DNA of 64,000 nt. Source: Candidatus Binatia bacterium. GTDB taxonomy: Bacteria > Desulfobacterota > Binatia > Bin18. The position numbers and the translations under genes are program-made. Below are positions 34,801 through 42,939 of the stretch, piece by piece. The notes beneath the pieces are model-generated. The model worked only from the letters and a program-made list of their open reading frames with translations. It was not told the origin of the DNA and did not search any database. The number at the start of each line of letters is the position of its first letter. Positions within the stretch are counted from its first letter, which is position 1. Where the stretch lies: contig JAJDTY010000043.1 of NCBI GenBank assembly GCA_022826945.1, forward strand, positions 22,173 to 86,172, written 5' to 3'.

Positions 34801-36849
34801 TTATGAGAGCGCCTGCCCGTCCCAGCGCTCGACCTCAACGCGGCAGTCATAAAAGGTGCCACCGCCGCCAATGTCCGTCAGTTGGGTCGACGTCACATTA
34901 TTAACATTGCCCTTCCCTCCAGACAGTTTGTCCCACCAGCCCCAGAAGGTGGCAACCGTGCCGGCCTGGACCCGCTCGGAGACAACAACCGGCAGCACGA
35001 ACGCCCCACGGTCGTTGAACACCCGCACCTCATCACCCGTGTCTACGCCGCGGGCGGTCGCATCGTGTGGGTGGATTTCCAAGGTCCGGGCCGTGGATTC
35101 CTGACGGCGCATCACCGGCAAGTGCCCATAGGAGGAATTCAGCGAATCCTTGTGCTTGCGCGGAAGGAAATTCAACGGAAACGGCCCCTCGCTCAGAGTC
35201 TCGTGGGGAGGGACAAAGGACGGGAGCGGGTCCAGCCCGTCCCGCTCCATTTTTTCACAAAAGAACTCGAACTTTCCCGAAGGAGTCAGGAAGCCGCCCT
35301 GCGCTCGGGGCAGCAGGTCGGGCTCGGAGCGGGTCGGCAGAAAGGGACGGGACAGGAATTCGGCGGCAGACAGCCCGGCCTTGAGGGCTTCCCCGGTAAA
35401 TTCCTCCGCCGACGCATGCACCGCCGGCTCAGTGATACCCAGCCCGGTCGCCAACAACTGAAATACGTCGGCGTTCGACTTTGCTTCGCCCAGCGGTTCA
35501 AGCGCCTTACGGCTGAAGCTGCCAAAATCACCGCCGTACGCCAGAATCATATCATCCTGCTCAAGTGGAGAAGTCGCCGGTAGGACGATATCCGCATAAT
35601 CCGCGCTATCCGTCAGGAAAAGATCGTGGACGACGGTAAACAGCCCTGCTCGTTGCAGCGCACGTCTCAGTTCGGCTTGATGAGGCAGCGAGGCGGCCAG
35701 ATTGCAATTGTAAACATGCAGCACGTTGATGGGCGGATCAAAACTGGGATCGAGCAGATGCTCGGCCAGCCGCATCATATTGATTTCGCGGGTCCCTTCC
35801 GGCGAGAGATCAAAGCGCATGGCCTGTTTCATATTCTGGGCGGTAAACATGGCTCCACCGAAGTTGCACAAACCCCCGCCAACCTCACGCCAGGCACCGG
35901 TCAACGCGGGCAGACAAGCCACGGCCCGGACGGCCGCCGCGCCCCCGCCGCTACGCTGGATGCCAACCCCGGTCCGAATCGCAGCCGGCCGGGTCGTGGC
36001 ATAGGTGTGCGCCAAGTCCTGAATAGCGCTCACCGGAACGTCGCACATCTGGGCCAGGTCCGGGAGCGAGAGGGAACGCAGGCGTCTGAAAAACGGCTCG
36101 GCGCCGATGGTATGCTGCTCTACATAGTCAAGGTCGGCCAGCCCCTCTGCTTCAATGACCTTCATCATGGCCAAGGCCAAGGCTGCGTCGGTGCCTGGCC
36201 GGACGGCAATATGCTCGTCGCACGCCCGGGCGGTCCGCGAACGATACGGGTCAATGGCGATCAGCCGCGCCCCGCGCCGCTGGGCCTGACGGACGAAGGG
36301 CCAGACGTGGAAGCCCGTGTCCAGTGGATTCGCAGCCCAGAAGATGATGAGTTTACTCTCAACCAAGCCCTCTGGAGCAAAGCCAAAGAACACATCGGAG
36401 TAATCCATTGCACCCAGCAATCCACCAGCGCAAATCGTGCGCGCCAGGGTGGATGCGCCCAGGGCATGAAAGAAGCGCCGGTCGATCCCGTTGCTCTGAT
36501 ACGCCCCGTTATTCCCACGATATGAATACGGCAGAATGGACTGCGGTCCGTGCGTTGCTATCGTGGCCTGCATTCTCTCCACAATGGTCGAGACGGCTTC
36601 ATCCCACGAAATCCGGACGAACTGCGCTCCAGGGCCTTTCGGGCCGACGCGCTTGACCGGATACAGCAGACGATCCGGCGCGTACACCCGATCCAGAAAT
36701 TTGTTGACCTTGGTGCACAAGGCCCCCCGCGTGAACGGATGCTCTTTGCTCGCCTTGATATTAACCGCTCGATCATGCTCAACCGTCACATCCATGAGAC
36801 AGGAATCCGGACAATCGTGCGGACAGACGACCTGGGCAGTATGAGACAT
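34801..36849 (-). CDS. molybdopterin-dependent oxidoreductase with N-terminal [4Fe-4S]
   Basis: A 682-residue enzyme of the DMSO reductase superfamily. The N-terminal cluster has four cysteines at 9, 13, 17 and 45 (CPHDCPDSC and GALC). Next come molybdopterin-binding segments such as WAANPLDTGFHVWPF and IDPYRSRTARACDEHIAVRPGTDAALALA. The C-terminal beta-barrel has FNDRGAFVLPVVVSERVQAGTV. There is no Tat signal, so it is cytoplasmic. The segment TICAGGLLGA is near the expected molybdenum ligand. No electron-transfer subunit is adjacent. The substrate is unknown; formate-, thio- or hydroxylation-type chemistry are all possible. Confidence 0.92.
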   Translation of the reverse strand: MSHTAQVVCPHDCPDSCLMDVTVEHDRAVNIKASKEHPFTRGALCTKVNKFLDRVYAPDRLLYPVKRVGPKGPGAQFVRISWDEAVSTIVERMQATIATHGPQSILPYSYRGNNGAYQSNGIDRRFFHALGASTLARTICAGGLLGAMDYSDVFFGFAPEGLVESKLIIFWAANPLDTGFHVWPFVRQAQRRGARLIAIDPYRSRTARACDEHIAVRPGTDAALALAMMKVIEAEGLADLDYVEQHTIGAEPFFRRLRSLSLPDLAQMCDVPVSAIQDLAHTYATTRPAAIRTGVGIQRSGGGAAAVRAVACLPALTGAWREVGGGLCNFGGAMFTAQNMKQAMRFDLSPEGTREINMMRLAEHLLDPSFDPPINVLHVYNCNLAASLPHQAELRRALQRAGLFTVVHDLFLTDSADYADIVLPATSPLEQDDMILAYGGDFGSFSRKALEPLGEAKSNADVFQLLATGLGITEPAVHASAEEFTGEALKAGLSAAEFLSRPFLPTRSEPDLLPRAQGGFLTPSGKFEFFCEKMERDGLDPLPSFVPPHETLSEGPFPLNFLPRKHKDSLNSSYGHLPVMRRQESTARTLEIHPHDATARGVDTGDEVRVFNDRGAFVLPVVVSERVQAGTVATFWGWWDKLSGGKGNVNNVTSTQLTDIGGGGTFYDCRVEVERWDGQALS

Positions 36850-36916
36850 AAGACCCTCCCCCTTTGTTCAGGCTCTACCACGGCGACATACAGAAATCCA
36901 GAAAAGAAATGGCGGT

Positions 36917-37315
36917 TCAGAGGTATTGAGTGCGCTTGGCAGTGGAGCGCTGCCGGACAAAGACCCCCGCTCGCACGAGCCAGATCCCAGCAATCACCAG
37001 CAGGGTCTGCGTACGGCCATTGGCCTCCCGCAGCCCTCGGCACGGCCCAAAGAGCCAAGGGTCCTGCACCAGCGTACGGTGCTTCCACAGCCAGAAAATG
37101 GCTATCGCCCGCTCCTCTGCGGTCTGCGGAACAGTGCCGTCCGGCAGGTAGAATTCTTGGCCCGCCAAGCGAACCTGCCGGGAAGTATGGATGGGGTCGG
37201 AGAGCAGGGCCGGCCACCAAAAGGCGACAAGAGCGGTGGCGAGCTGACACAGCCAGTTCAGCCAGGCGGCCGAGGCAGAAGGCCTGCGTCCCTTCCCCGT
37301 ACGTCTGCGCCACAT
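36917..37315 (-). CDS. hypothetical small membrane protein
   Basis: A 132-residue product I do not recognise. Two hydrophobic helices are visible: WLCQLATALVAFWWPALL near the start and TLLVIAGIWLVRAGVFV near the end, with a polar middle that contains GQEFYLPDGTVPQTAEERA. The ATG at 37315 has AAGGACAAGG upstream; the frame opens 12 codons earlier. An opposite-strand frame of similar length has no such features, so this strand is preferred. It is a weak call. Confidence 0.45.
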   Translation of the reverse strand: MWRRRTGKGRRPSASAAWLNWLCQLATALVAFWWPALLSDPIHTSRQVRLAGQEFYLPDGTVPQTAEERAIAIFWLWKHRTLVQDPWLFGPCRGLREANGRTQTLLVIAGIWLVRAGVFVRQRSTAKRTQYL

Positions 37316-37402
37316 GCCCTTGTCCTTAGTCTGCTCTTTGGAGTTGCGCAACCGTAGCGGGGAAGGTATGAAACACTCGTTCTTTCATGTGAAGGAGAGG
37401 CT

Positions 37403-37774
37403 ATGCGTCACACATTCTTCCGAATGGTAGGGGTGAGTGGGATCGTCTTGAGTCTGGTTTTCGCCGGCCTGTCTGCGGGCTTTGCCGAGGACGGCTACCC
37501 CGCAGACTATACGCCCTCAACTCCGGCAGAGGGCGGCGGACGGAAAAGTCTGGATCGCGTCTTTGCGGTCTCGACGTATATGACCGATAAGCTTGAGGCG
37601 GCTGGCGGGGAACAGTCGCCAGAATGCTACCGGGCGTGTCTCACGATCCCTCTCAATGAGTCCATCGCCTGTGCCGAAGCGAACGATACCTATGCCGGCA
37701 GTGAATCGTGCGAAAAGGACGCAGCCCAAAAAATGGCGGCTTGTGACCCGCAGTGTAGTGGTTCAGATTCGTAA
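37403..37774 (+). CDS. secreted six-cysteine protein (copy 1)
   Basis: A 123-residue protein with a signal peptide (cut near GFA-ED). The mature part starts EDGYPADYTPSTPAEGG. It contains six cysteines with the spacing C-x3-C-x10-C-x12-C-x10-C-x3-C, from PECYRAC to CDPQC. This twin CX3C arrangement suggests two helices joined by disulphides, as in helical hairpins of small Tim type (shape only; no homology claimed). GAAGGAGAGG precedes the ATG. A close paralogue follows after 27 bp. I know no named family. Confidence 0.82.
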   Translation: MRHTFFRMVGVSGIVLSLVFAGLSAGFAEDGYPADYTPSTPAEGGGRKSLDRVFAVSTYMTDKLEAAGGEQSPECYRACLTIPLNESIACAEANDTYAGSESCEKDAAQKMAACDPQCSGSDS

Positions 37775-37801
37775 TCGGACGAGAAAGAAAGGAAGAGAAG
37801 T

Positions 37802-38161
37802 ATGCCAGTCAAGAAGATACTCCTGACGCTGTGTGGGCTCTGTTTCGGTGCCCTTGTCGCGACCGCTCCTGTCGGAGCCGCTGACGGCTATCCGGAGGGC
37901 TACACTCCCTCAAAACCGGCGGAGACGGGAGCGACGAATATCCTGGCCCGGTTTGGGGCGCTCAACACCTATGTCAGCAACCAACTGGAAGCCGCGGGCG
38001 GAGACCAGGCCCCGGAGTGTTTCAGGAACTGCCTGACGGTTCAGATTAACAATATCCTGGAGTGTCTGGACCAGAAAAATACCTATGCGACCAGCGAGTC
38101 GTGCGAAAAGGACGCGGCCCAGCAAGCAGTCCAGTGCGACCCCAAATGTACGGACGGGTAG
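37802..38161 (+). CDS. secreted six-cysteine protein (copy 2)
   Basis: A 119-residue paralogue of the preceding gene. It has a signal peptide (cut near VGA-AD) and then ADGYPEGYTPSKPAE. All six cysteines are kept with exactly the same spacing, C-x3-C-x10-C-x12-C-x10-C-x3-C, from PECFRNC to CDPKC, although many other positions differ. SESCEKDAAQ is identical in both copies. The pair is followed by a very strong terminator, so the two form a closed transcription unit. Export and probable disulphides point to a periplasmic or extracellular role. Confidence 0.82.
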   Translation: MPVKKILLTLCGLCFGALVATAPVGAADGYPEGYTPSKPAETGATNILARFGALNTYVSNQLEAAGGDQAPECFRNCLTVQINNILECLDQKNTYATSESCEKDAAQQAVQCDPKCTDG

Positions 38162-38201
38162 CCTCTTTTTCCGTTCACTTTCTCGCGTGCAACAGCACAG
38201 G

Positions 38202-38233
38202 AAAAAAGGGCGGTCAGACAACCGCCCTTTTTT
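38202..38233 (+). terminator. strong rho-independent terminator
   Basis: A perfect 13-bp stem: AAAAAAGGGCGGT pairs with ACCGCCCTTTTTT around the six-base loop CAGACA. It ends in a T-run on the plus strand and an A-run that serves as a T-run on the minus strand, so it can act both ways. It closes the six-cysteine pair and the converging GST gene. Confidence 0.93.
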
Positions 38234-38254
38234 CTCTTTCGTTCTGACTGAGAT

Positions 38255-38899
38255 TTAGCTCTTCATCATGGCTGCCAGGGCAGCTCCTTGTTCGCCCAGC
38301 ACCTTTTTGGTTGACTCCCGCTCCTGGATGCGCTGCCACCAGGCGGCGAGTTTGGGTCGGCCCTCGAACGGCTTCTTCGAGCCGAAGTTCGGCAGCAGAT
38401 TATCCATGAGAAACAGGGTCGGCGCGAGGGCCGCGTCTGCCAGGGTGAAAGCATCGCCGGTCAGCCACGGCCCGTCGGAAACCGACGCCTCAAGCTGATC
38501 GAGGTTATTATTCACTTCGGCGATCTTGTCGGCGATGAACTGGTCGTCCAGATCTTGACCGAACAGCTTGGGGAAACACGCGCGCATCGGCGGATCGATA
38601 TACAGATCGTGATAGCGCGTAATGGAACGGACCGCGGCTCGCCCCCCCGCATCGCTCGGCAGCAGCGGCGTCTCCGGGAATTTATCCTCCAGATACTCGT
38701 TAATGACTTCCGACTCGGCAATAAGCTGTCCGTCGTCGGTTTCCAAAGCCGGGACTTTGCCGGTGGGATTGATTTTTCTGTACTCTTTTTGTCCGGGGTT
38801 TTCGCGCGGATCAACGAACTCGATGTTGAGCCCTTTTTCATAGGCCGCGACCCGGCACTTTCCAGCAAAATTACTGAGCTGGTAGCTATACATCTTCAT
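38255..38899 (-). CDS. glutathione S-transferase
   Basis: A 214-residue GST. The thioredoxin-like N-terminal half contains SNFAGKCRVAAYEKGL, INPTGKVPALETDDG and AESEVINEYLED, giving the cis-Pro and the glutathione-binding Glu-Ser. The all-helical half has LTGDAFTLADAALAPTLF. AGGAGGT lies six bases before the ATG at 38899, which decides the start. A repeated element is placed just upstream (38915-38978) and could carry its promoter. Confidence 0.93.
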   Translation of the reverse strand: MKMYSYQLSNFAGKCRVAAYEKGLNIEFVDPRENPGQKEYRKINPTGKVPALETDDGQLIAESEVINEYLEDKFPETPLLPSDAGGRAAVRSITRYHDLYIDPPMRACFPKLFGQDLDDQFIADKIAEVNNNLDQLEASVSDGPWLTGDAFTLADAALAPTLFLMDNLLPNFGSKKPFEGRPKLAAWWQRIQERESTKKVLGEQGAALAAMMKS

Positions 38900-38914
38900 A
38901 CCAAACACCTCCTG

Positions 38915-38978
38915 TGGAGAATTTTTCGAGCCCCCAGACTATCCTGGACTCTGTCGGTGAAGTCAACTCCGAGACGCG
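38915..38978. repeat. direct repeat A, copy 1, upstream of the GST gene
   Basis: Shares TGGAGAATTTTTCGAGCC exactly with 39754-39771, and TCGGTGAAGTC with the following block about 40 bp on. Each copy lies immediately upstream of a minus-strand gene. Read on the minus strand, this copy holds TTGACT, 17 bases, then GATAGT, a plausible promoter. The shared blocks may be a common regulatory site. Confidence 0.6.
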
Positions 38979-38984
38979 AGCGGT

Positions 38985-39716
38985 TCAGCGCCGGGCGTAC
39001 TTGACCTCGAACCGGCGAATCCAGATCGGGTCGCCGTTCTCGCTCCGCAGGCTGACAGTTGCCCCGGACGGAACGGGATGGTCAAGGAGCTTTCTGTCCC
39101 GGTCCCATTTCTTCTTCACGTCGGTCCGCCACACCCGAACGCCGTCGATATGGACCAGCAGCTTTCCCTTGAGTCCATAGTCCCGCCACTCTCCGACCAG
39201 ATTGGTGATACGCGCCGCACCGCGCGGCAGTCGGAACGTCAGCACGTTGGTCTGATTAGGGCAGGGACGCTTACCGGCCGCGTTTCCGCCGAGACACGTC
39301 TCCTCCCGAATGAAGCCATACGAGTACACTTGAGAGGAAGGCGGGGACGGCTCAAACGAGGACACGAGTCTTCCGTCCAGCGCGCGGATGTCCTGTTGGA
39401 GGTGAGTCAGGATGAAACTCATCTCTCGGTCCAGGGCAAATCCGTACGACGTGCGAACAGTTCTGAACGCGGCGGTCAGCTCGGTATACTGCCTACGCGA
39501 CAGGCCCGCTCGGGAGTAGACGGACTGCTGGAAACGGAGCGCCGCCTCGTGCAGCGCCCGGGTGCTGAAGCTGGGCCGGTGAGCGTGTAGCAGCGAGGTC
39601 CCGCCGACAATCCGGTCGGTCAGCGTATTGAGTTCCGCCCCATGCGCAAGAGGCAGCGAAAGCACCCACACCAGGACACCAGTCAGAACCAGCTTCCATT
39701 TGAGTTGGCGACTCAT
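38985..39716 (-). CDS. secreted protein of unknown function
   Basis: A 243-residue protein with a signal peptide (WKLVLTGVLVWVLSLPLAHGAE, hydrophobic core residues about 7-23). The middle is helical (ALHEAALRFQQSVYSRAGL). The end is beta-rich: TFRLPRGAARITNLVGEWRD, then GKLLVHIDGVRVWRT and a Lys/Arg-rich loop. Two cysteines (CLGGNAAGKRPC) could form a loop disulphide. The ATG at 39716 is used since family-like sequence and the signal start there. I do not recognise the family. It lies between two copies of a direct repeat. Confidence 0.7.
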   Translation of the reverse strand: MSRQLKWKLVLTGVLVWVLSLPLAHGAELNTLTDRIVGGTSLLHAHRPSFSTRALHEAALRFQQSVYSRAGLSRRQYTELTAAFRTVRTSYGFALDREMSFILTHLQQDIRALDGRLVSSFEPSPPSSQVYSYGFIREETCLGGNAAGKRPCPNQTNVLTFRLPRGAARITNLVGEWRDYGLKGKLLVHIDGVRVWRTDVKKKWDRDRKLLDHPVPSGATVSLRSENGDPIWIRRFEVKYARR

Positions 39717-39753
39717 CGTAGGAAGAATATACGGACACTCATTCCTTTTCCAC

Positions 39754-39818
39754 TGGAGAATTTTTCGAGCCAGCGCGTCGGCCCTCGCTCCCATCGGTGA
39801 AGTCCATCCCGAGGCGCG
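39754..39818. repeat. direct repeat A, copy 2, upstream of the secreted unknown
   Basis: Second copy of the element at 38915. The first 18 bases are identical and TCGGTGAAGTC-ATCCCGAGGCG aligns with one-base shifts. It is placed 38 bp before the ATG of the minus-strand gene at 39716. The promoter-like TTGACT of copy 1 is TGGACT here. Confidence 0.6.
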
Positions 39819-39937
39819 TCACCCCTCTTGCTCTTGGCAGACGAGGCAGCCGCGTATATTGCTGAGACGTGCAGCGCCAAGTGGGTACGGATTGTGTGAT
39901 GCCATAAGCCTCACACAAACGAATGAAGGGAGTGTTC

Positions 39938-40984
39938 GTGGAGTTCGGATTATTTTCGTTATTCGACTTTTTCCGAGACCGACAGGACGAAGTCCGGTAT
40001 TTTCAGGATACGCTGGAGTTGAGCATTGTGGCCGAAGAGCTGGGCTTTGACTCGGTCTGGTTCGGAGAGGAGCATTTCTACTCCTTTGGGATTTGTCCGA
40101 GTCCGCAGATATTCCTGACCGCGGTCGCCCGTGAGACTTCGCGGATTCGACTGGGCACGGCGATCAGTCTGCTCCCGTTTGAGAATCCACTGCGAAAGGC
40201 CGAAGACTTTGCCATGCTCGATATCCTGAGCAACGGCCGGCTCAACTTCGGGGTCGGACGTGGCATTATTGCCAAACACTTCGAGGGCTTTCGGGTCCCG
40301 TTACGCGAGAGCCGGGCGCGCTATGAAGAATCGCTGGAAATCATCCGTCGTGCCTGGACCGAGGACCCCTTCGCGTATCAGGGCGAATTCTGGCAGGTGC
40401 CATCGCTGTCACTGGGACCCAAACCCGTACAGCGGCCCCACCCGCCTATCTATCGCGGGACGATCAGCAGGGAATCGTTTGAGGGTGCGGGGATCGTGGG
40501 TGATAATGCGTTCATCGTGCCCTGGCTCACCGGCCCTCACCGCTCGGTGCGGAAGCGGGTCCAGCGCTACCGTACCCTGCTCGAAGAAAACGGTCATGGT
40601 CAGAAGCGGACCACCTGCATCTTCTTTCTGTTCGTGGACCCGGACCATAATGTGGCCCTGCGTGAGGGACAGGATGTCACCCGTGCCTACACCGACCTGT
40701 TCACGAATATGATCCCCGCGGAATTGCTGACCAAGATGCACACCGCCGACCCGGTCCGACAGTTCATCGACTTCGCCCGAGCCATGCCCGACCAGATTGA
40801 GGAGCGCGCCGTGGTCGGCACACCGGCTGAATGCCGCCGTCGGCTGCACGAGTTGGACGACGAGTTCACGCTGGACCAAGTTGCCTTTTATTTTCACGCC
40901 GGAGCACGCGACCCCAAGCGGGCGCGCTATGGGCTGGAATTGTTTGCCAATGAGGTCATACCGGAATTTCGCCCATCTCTTTAG
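39938..40984 (+). CDS. LLM-class flavin-dependent oxidoreductase (pair, copy 1)
   Basis: A 348-residue luciferase-like monooxygenase. It begins EFGLFSLFDFFRDRQDE and has FDSVWFGEEHFYSFGICPSPQ, TSRIRLGTAISLLPFENPLR and GRLNFGVGRGI. The GTG at 39938 is chosen: GAAGGGAG precedes it and the protein then aligns end to end with the next gene. The two are paralogues differing mostly in the last third. It begins a run of LLM, LLM, SDR, CoA-transferase, CoA-transferase and SDR genes on one strand. The substrate is unknown. Confidence 0.9.
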   Translation: MEFGLFSLFDFFRDRQDEVRYFQDTLELSIVAEELGFDSVWFGEEHFYSFGICPSPQIFLTAVARETSRIRLGTAISLLPFENPLRKAEDFAMLDILSNGRLNFGVGRGIIAKHFEGFRVPLRESRARYEESLEIIRRAWTEDPFAYQGEFWQVPSLSLGPKPVQRPHPPIYRGTISRESFEGAGIVGDNAFIVPWLTGPHRSVRKRVQRYRTLLEENGHGQKRTTCIFFLFVDPDHNVALREGQDVTRAYTDLFTNMIPAELLTKMHTADPVRQFIDFARAMPDQIEERAVVGTPAECRRRLHELDDEFTLDQVAFYFHAGARDPKRARYGLELFANEVIPEFRPSL

Positions 40985-41031
40985 ACCGTAGGAGTGGGAT
41001 CACTGCGTCCTGCCCGAAGAAGGAGTTTTGT

Positions 41032-42072
41032 ATGGAGTTTGGTCTCTTTTCTCTTTTTGATTTTTTCCGCGACAGGCAAGACGAGGCGCAGTATTTTCAA
41101 GATACCCTTGATATTTGCATCCTGGCAGAGGAGCTCGGTTTTGACTCGATCTGGCTAGGCGAAGAACACTTCTATGCGTTTGGCATTTGTCCCAGTCCGC
41201 AAATGTTTCTGACCGCGGTGGCGCGCGAGACCTCGCGTATCCGGCTGGGTACGGCGATCAGTCTGTTGCCGTTTGAGAATCCGCTCAGAAAGGCCGAAGA
41301 CTTTGCCATGCTCGATATCCTGAGCAACGGCCGACTCAACTTTGGGGCTGGACGCGGTATTATTCCAAAACATTTTGAAGGATTTTGTGTTGATCAGGCC
41401 GAGAGTCGAGCCCGCTACGAAGAGTCCCTGGAAATCATCCGACGGGCCTGGACCGAGGATCCCTTTGCGTATCAGGGCGAATTCTGGCAGGTGCCGTCGT
41501 TGTCGGTCGGCCCCAAGCCGGTCCAGCAACCCCACCCCCCGATCTATCGCGGCACACTCAGCCGTGAATCGTTTGAAGGCGCCGGCAAGGTCGGGGACAA
41601 CGCGTTTATTGTCCCGTGGTTAAGCGCACCCCATCCCGAGGTCGTCTCCCGACTCCAGCATTACCGCGCCACATTGCAGGAACACGGACATGGGCCAACT
41701 CGGACGACGTGTATCTTCTTTCTATTCGCGAATAGCGATCATCAGGAAGCCGTACGCGACGCGAGAGAGACCACCCGAGCCTATACGGAATTAATCACCT
41801 CATTTGTGCCACGTGAGGCACTCCATCAAGTCCCGGCGCACGACCCCATGCGTTCCTACCTCGAATTTATTCTTTCCATGCCGGACGATGTGGAAAAACG
41901 TGCGGTTGTGGGCACCCCGGCCGAGTGCCGTCGTCGGCTATACGAGCTCAACGACGAGTTTGGGCTCGATCAGGTAGCGTTCTATTTTCACGCCGGTGGC
42001 CGCGACCCCAAACGGGCGCGTCAGGGGTTGGAACTGTTTGCCAAGGAAGTGATGCCAGAGTTTCACGCATAG
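41032..42072 (+). CDS. LLM-class flavin-dependent oxidoreductase (pair, copy 2)
   Basis: A 346-residue close paralogue of the preceding gene. MEFGLFSLFDFFRDRQDEAQ is nearly the same start, and FEGAGKVGDNAFIVPWLSAPH and RAVVGTPAECRRRLYELNDEF are shared. The stretch around residues 200-275 (ANSDHQEAVRDARETTRAYTE) has diverged most, so substrate or partner recognition may differ there. AAGAAGGAG precedes the ATG. Retention of two intact copies side by side suggests two-component or two-substrate use. Confidence 0.92.
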   Translation: MEFGLFSLFDFFRDRQDEAQYFQDTLDICILAEELGFDSIWLGEEHFYAFGICPSPQMFLTAVARETSRIRLGTAISLLPFENPLRKAEDFAMLDILSNGRLNFGAGRGIIPKHFEGFCVDQAESRARYEESLEIIRRAWTEDPFAYQGEFWQVPSLSVGPKPVQQPHPPIYRGTLSRESFEGAGKVGDNAFIVPWLSAPHPEVVSRLQHYRATLQEHGHGPTRTTCIFFLFANSDHQEAVRDARETTRAYTELITSFVPREALHQVPAHDPMRSYLEFILSMPDDVEKRAVVGTPAECRRRLYELNDEFGLDQVAFYFHAGGRDPKRARQGLELFAKEVMPEFHA

Positions 42073-42131
42073 GGGCGCGGCCCCCTCACTCACAGTTTAT
42101 AAGACGACGATGCACGCGAAGGAGGGACAGC

Positions 42132-42911
42132 ATGTTGCTCAAAGAAAAGATCGCCATCGTGACGGGGATTGGAACCGGCATGGGCAAGGCCATTGCCCTT
42201 CGGTATGCCAAAGAAGGCGCCCATGTGGTGGGCGCAGAAATCAATGAGGTCACCGGCAAGCAGACCGCGGCTGAGGTGAGCGCCCATGACCGCCGCGGCC
42301 TCTTTGTCAAAACGGACATGGGACGGGTGGAGGACATCAACGCCATGGTCGCCACCGCAATGGAGACCTTTGGCCGGGTTGATATTCTGGTCAACAACGC
42401 CGGGGTCACCAGAAGCCTGGGGTTTTTTGATGTCACCGAGGAGGATTGGGACTGGATTCATTCGGTGAATGCCAAGGGCGTCTTTTTCTGCATGCAGGCG
42501 GCGGCGCGGGAGATGGCAAAGCGCAAAGAAGGCCGCATCGTGAATATCGCTTCCATCGCCGGCAAGGGCTTTCGGGGCACGTCGAATATCTCGTACGCCG
42601 GCTCAAAGGGGGCGGTTATCGCCATGACCCGTATCGGCGCCTCACAGCTCGCCAAACATAATATTAATGTGAATGCCATCTGCCCCGGCGCGACCCGCAC
42701 CGATTTGTACACCAACGTCATGAAGCAACTGACCGAGCGCGAGGGGATTAGCGAAGAGCAGGCGATCTCCCGGCTGGACGCCTCGATTCCCCTCAAGCGC
42801 TCCAACAGCCCGGATGATATTGCCAACATGGCCGTCTTCCTGGCCTCGGACGAGGCGCGTAATATTACCGGCCAATCGTTCAATGTTGACGGCGGGCTGA
42901 TGTGGGACTGA
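42132..42911 (+). CDS. short-chain dehydrogenase/reductase
   Basis: A 259-residue classical SDR. Cofactor loop TGIGTGMG, NNAG as VNNAGVTRS, active site NIASIAGKG with Tyr and Lys in SYAGSKGA, and end NITGQSFNVDGG. It begins MLLKEKIAIVTG at 42132 after GAAGGAGG. It follows the LLM pair and precedes the CoA-transferases, so it likely oxidises or reduces a hydroxyacyl intermediate of the same pathway. Confidence 0.93.
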   Translation: MLLKEKIAIVTGIGTGMGKAIALRYAKEGAHVVGAEINEVTGKQTAAEVSAHDRRGLFVKTDMGRVEDINAMVATAMETFGRVDILVNNAGVTRSLGFFDVTEEDWDWIHSVNAKGVFFCMQAAAREMAKRKEGRIVNIASIAGKGFRGTSNISYAGSKGAVIAMTRIGASQLAKHNINVNAICPGATRTDLYTNVMKQLTEREGISEEQAISRLDASIPLKRSNSPDDIANMAVFLASDEARNITGQSFNVDGGLMWD

Positions 42912-42939
42912 GAGCAAAGACACGAAACGGAGGAACACG

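Noticed and set aside
35626..36525. Plus-strand frame of 299 codons
   Set aside because: Opposite the molybdopterin enzyme; no motif and no ribosome site.
36926..37357. Plus-strand frame of 143 codons
   Set aside because: No hydrophobic or conserved feature; the minus-strand frame with two helices is the better choice.
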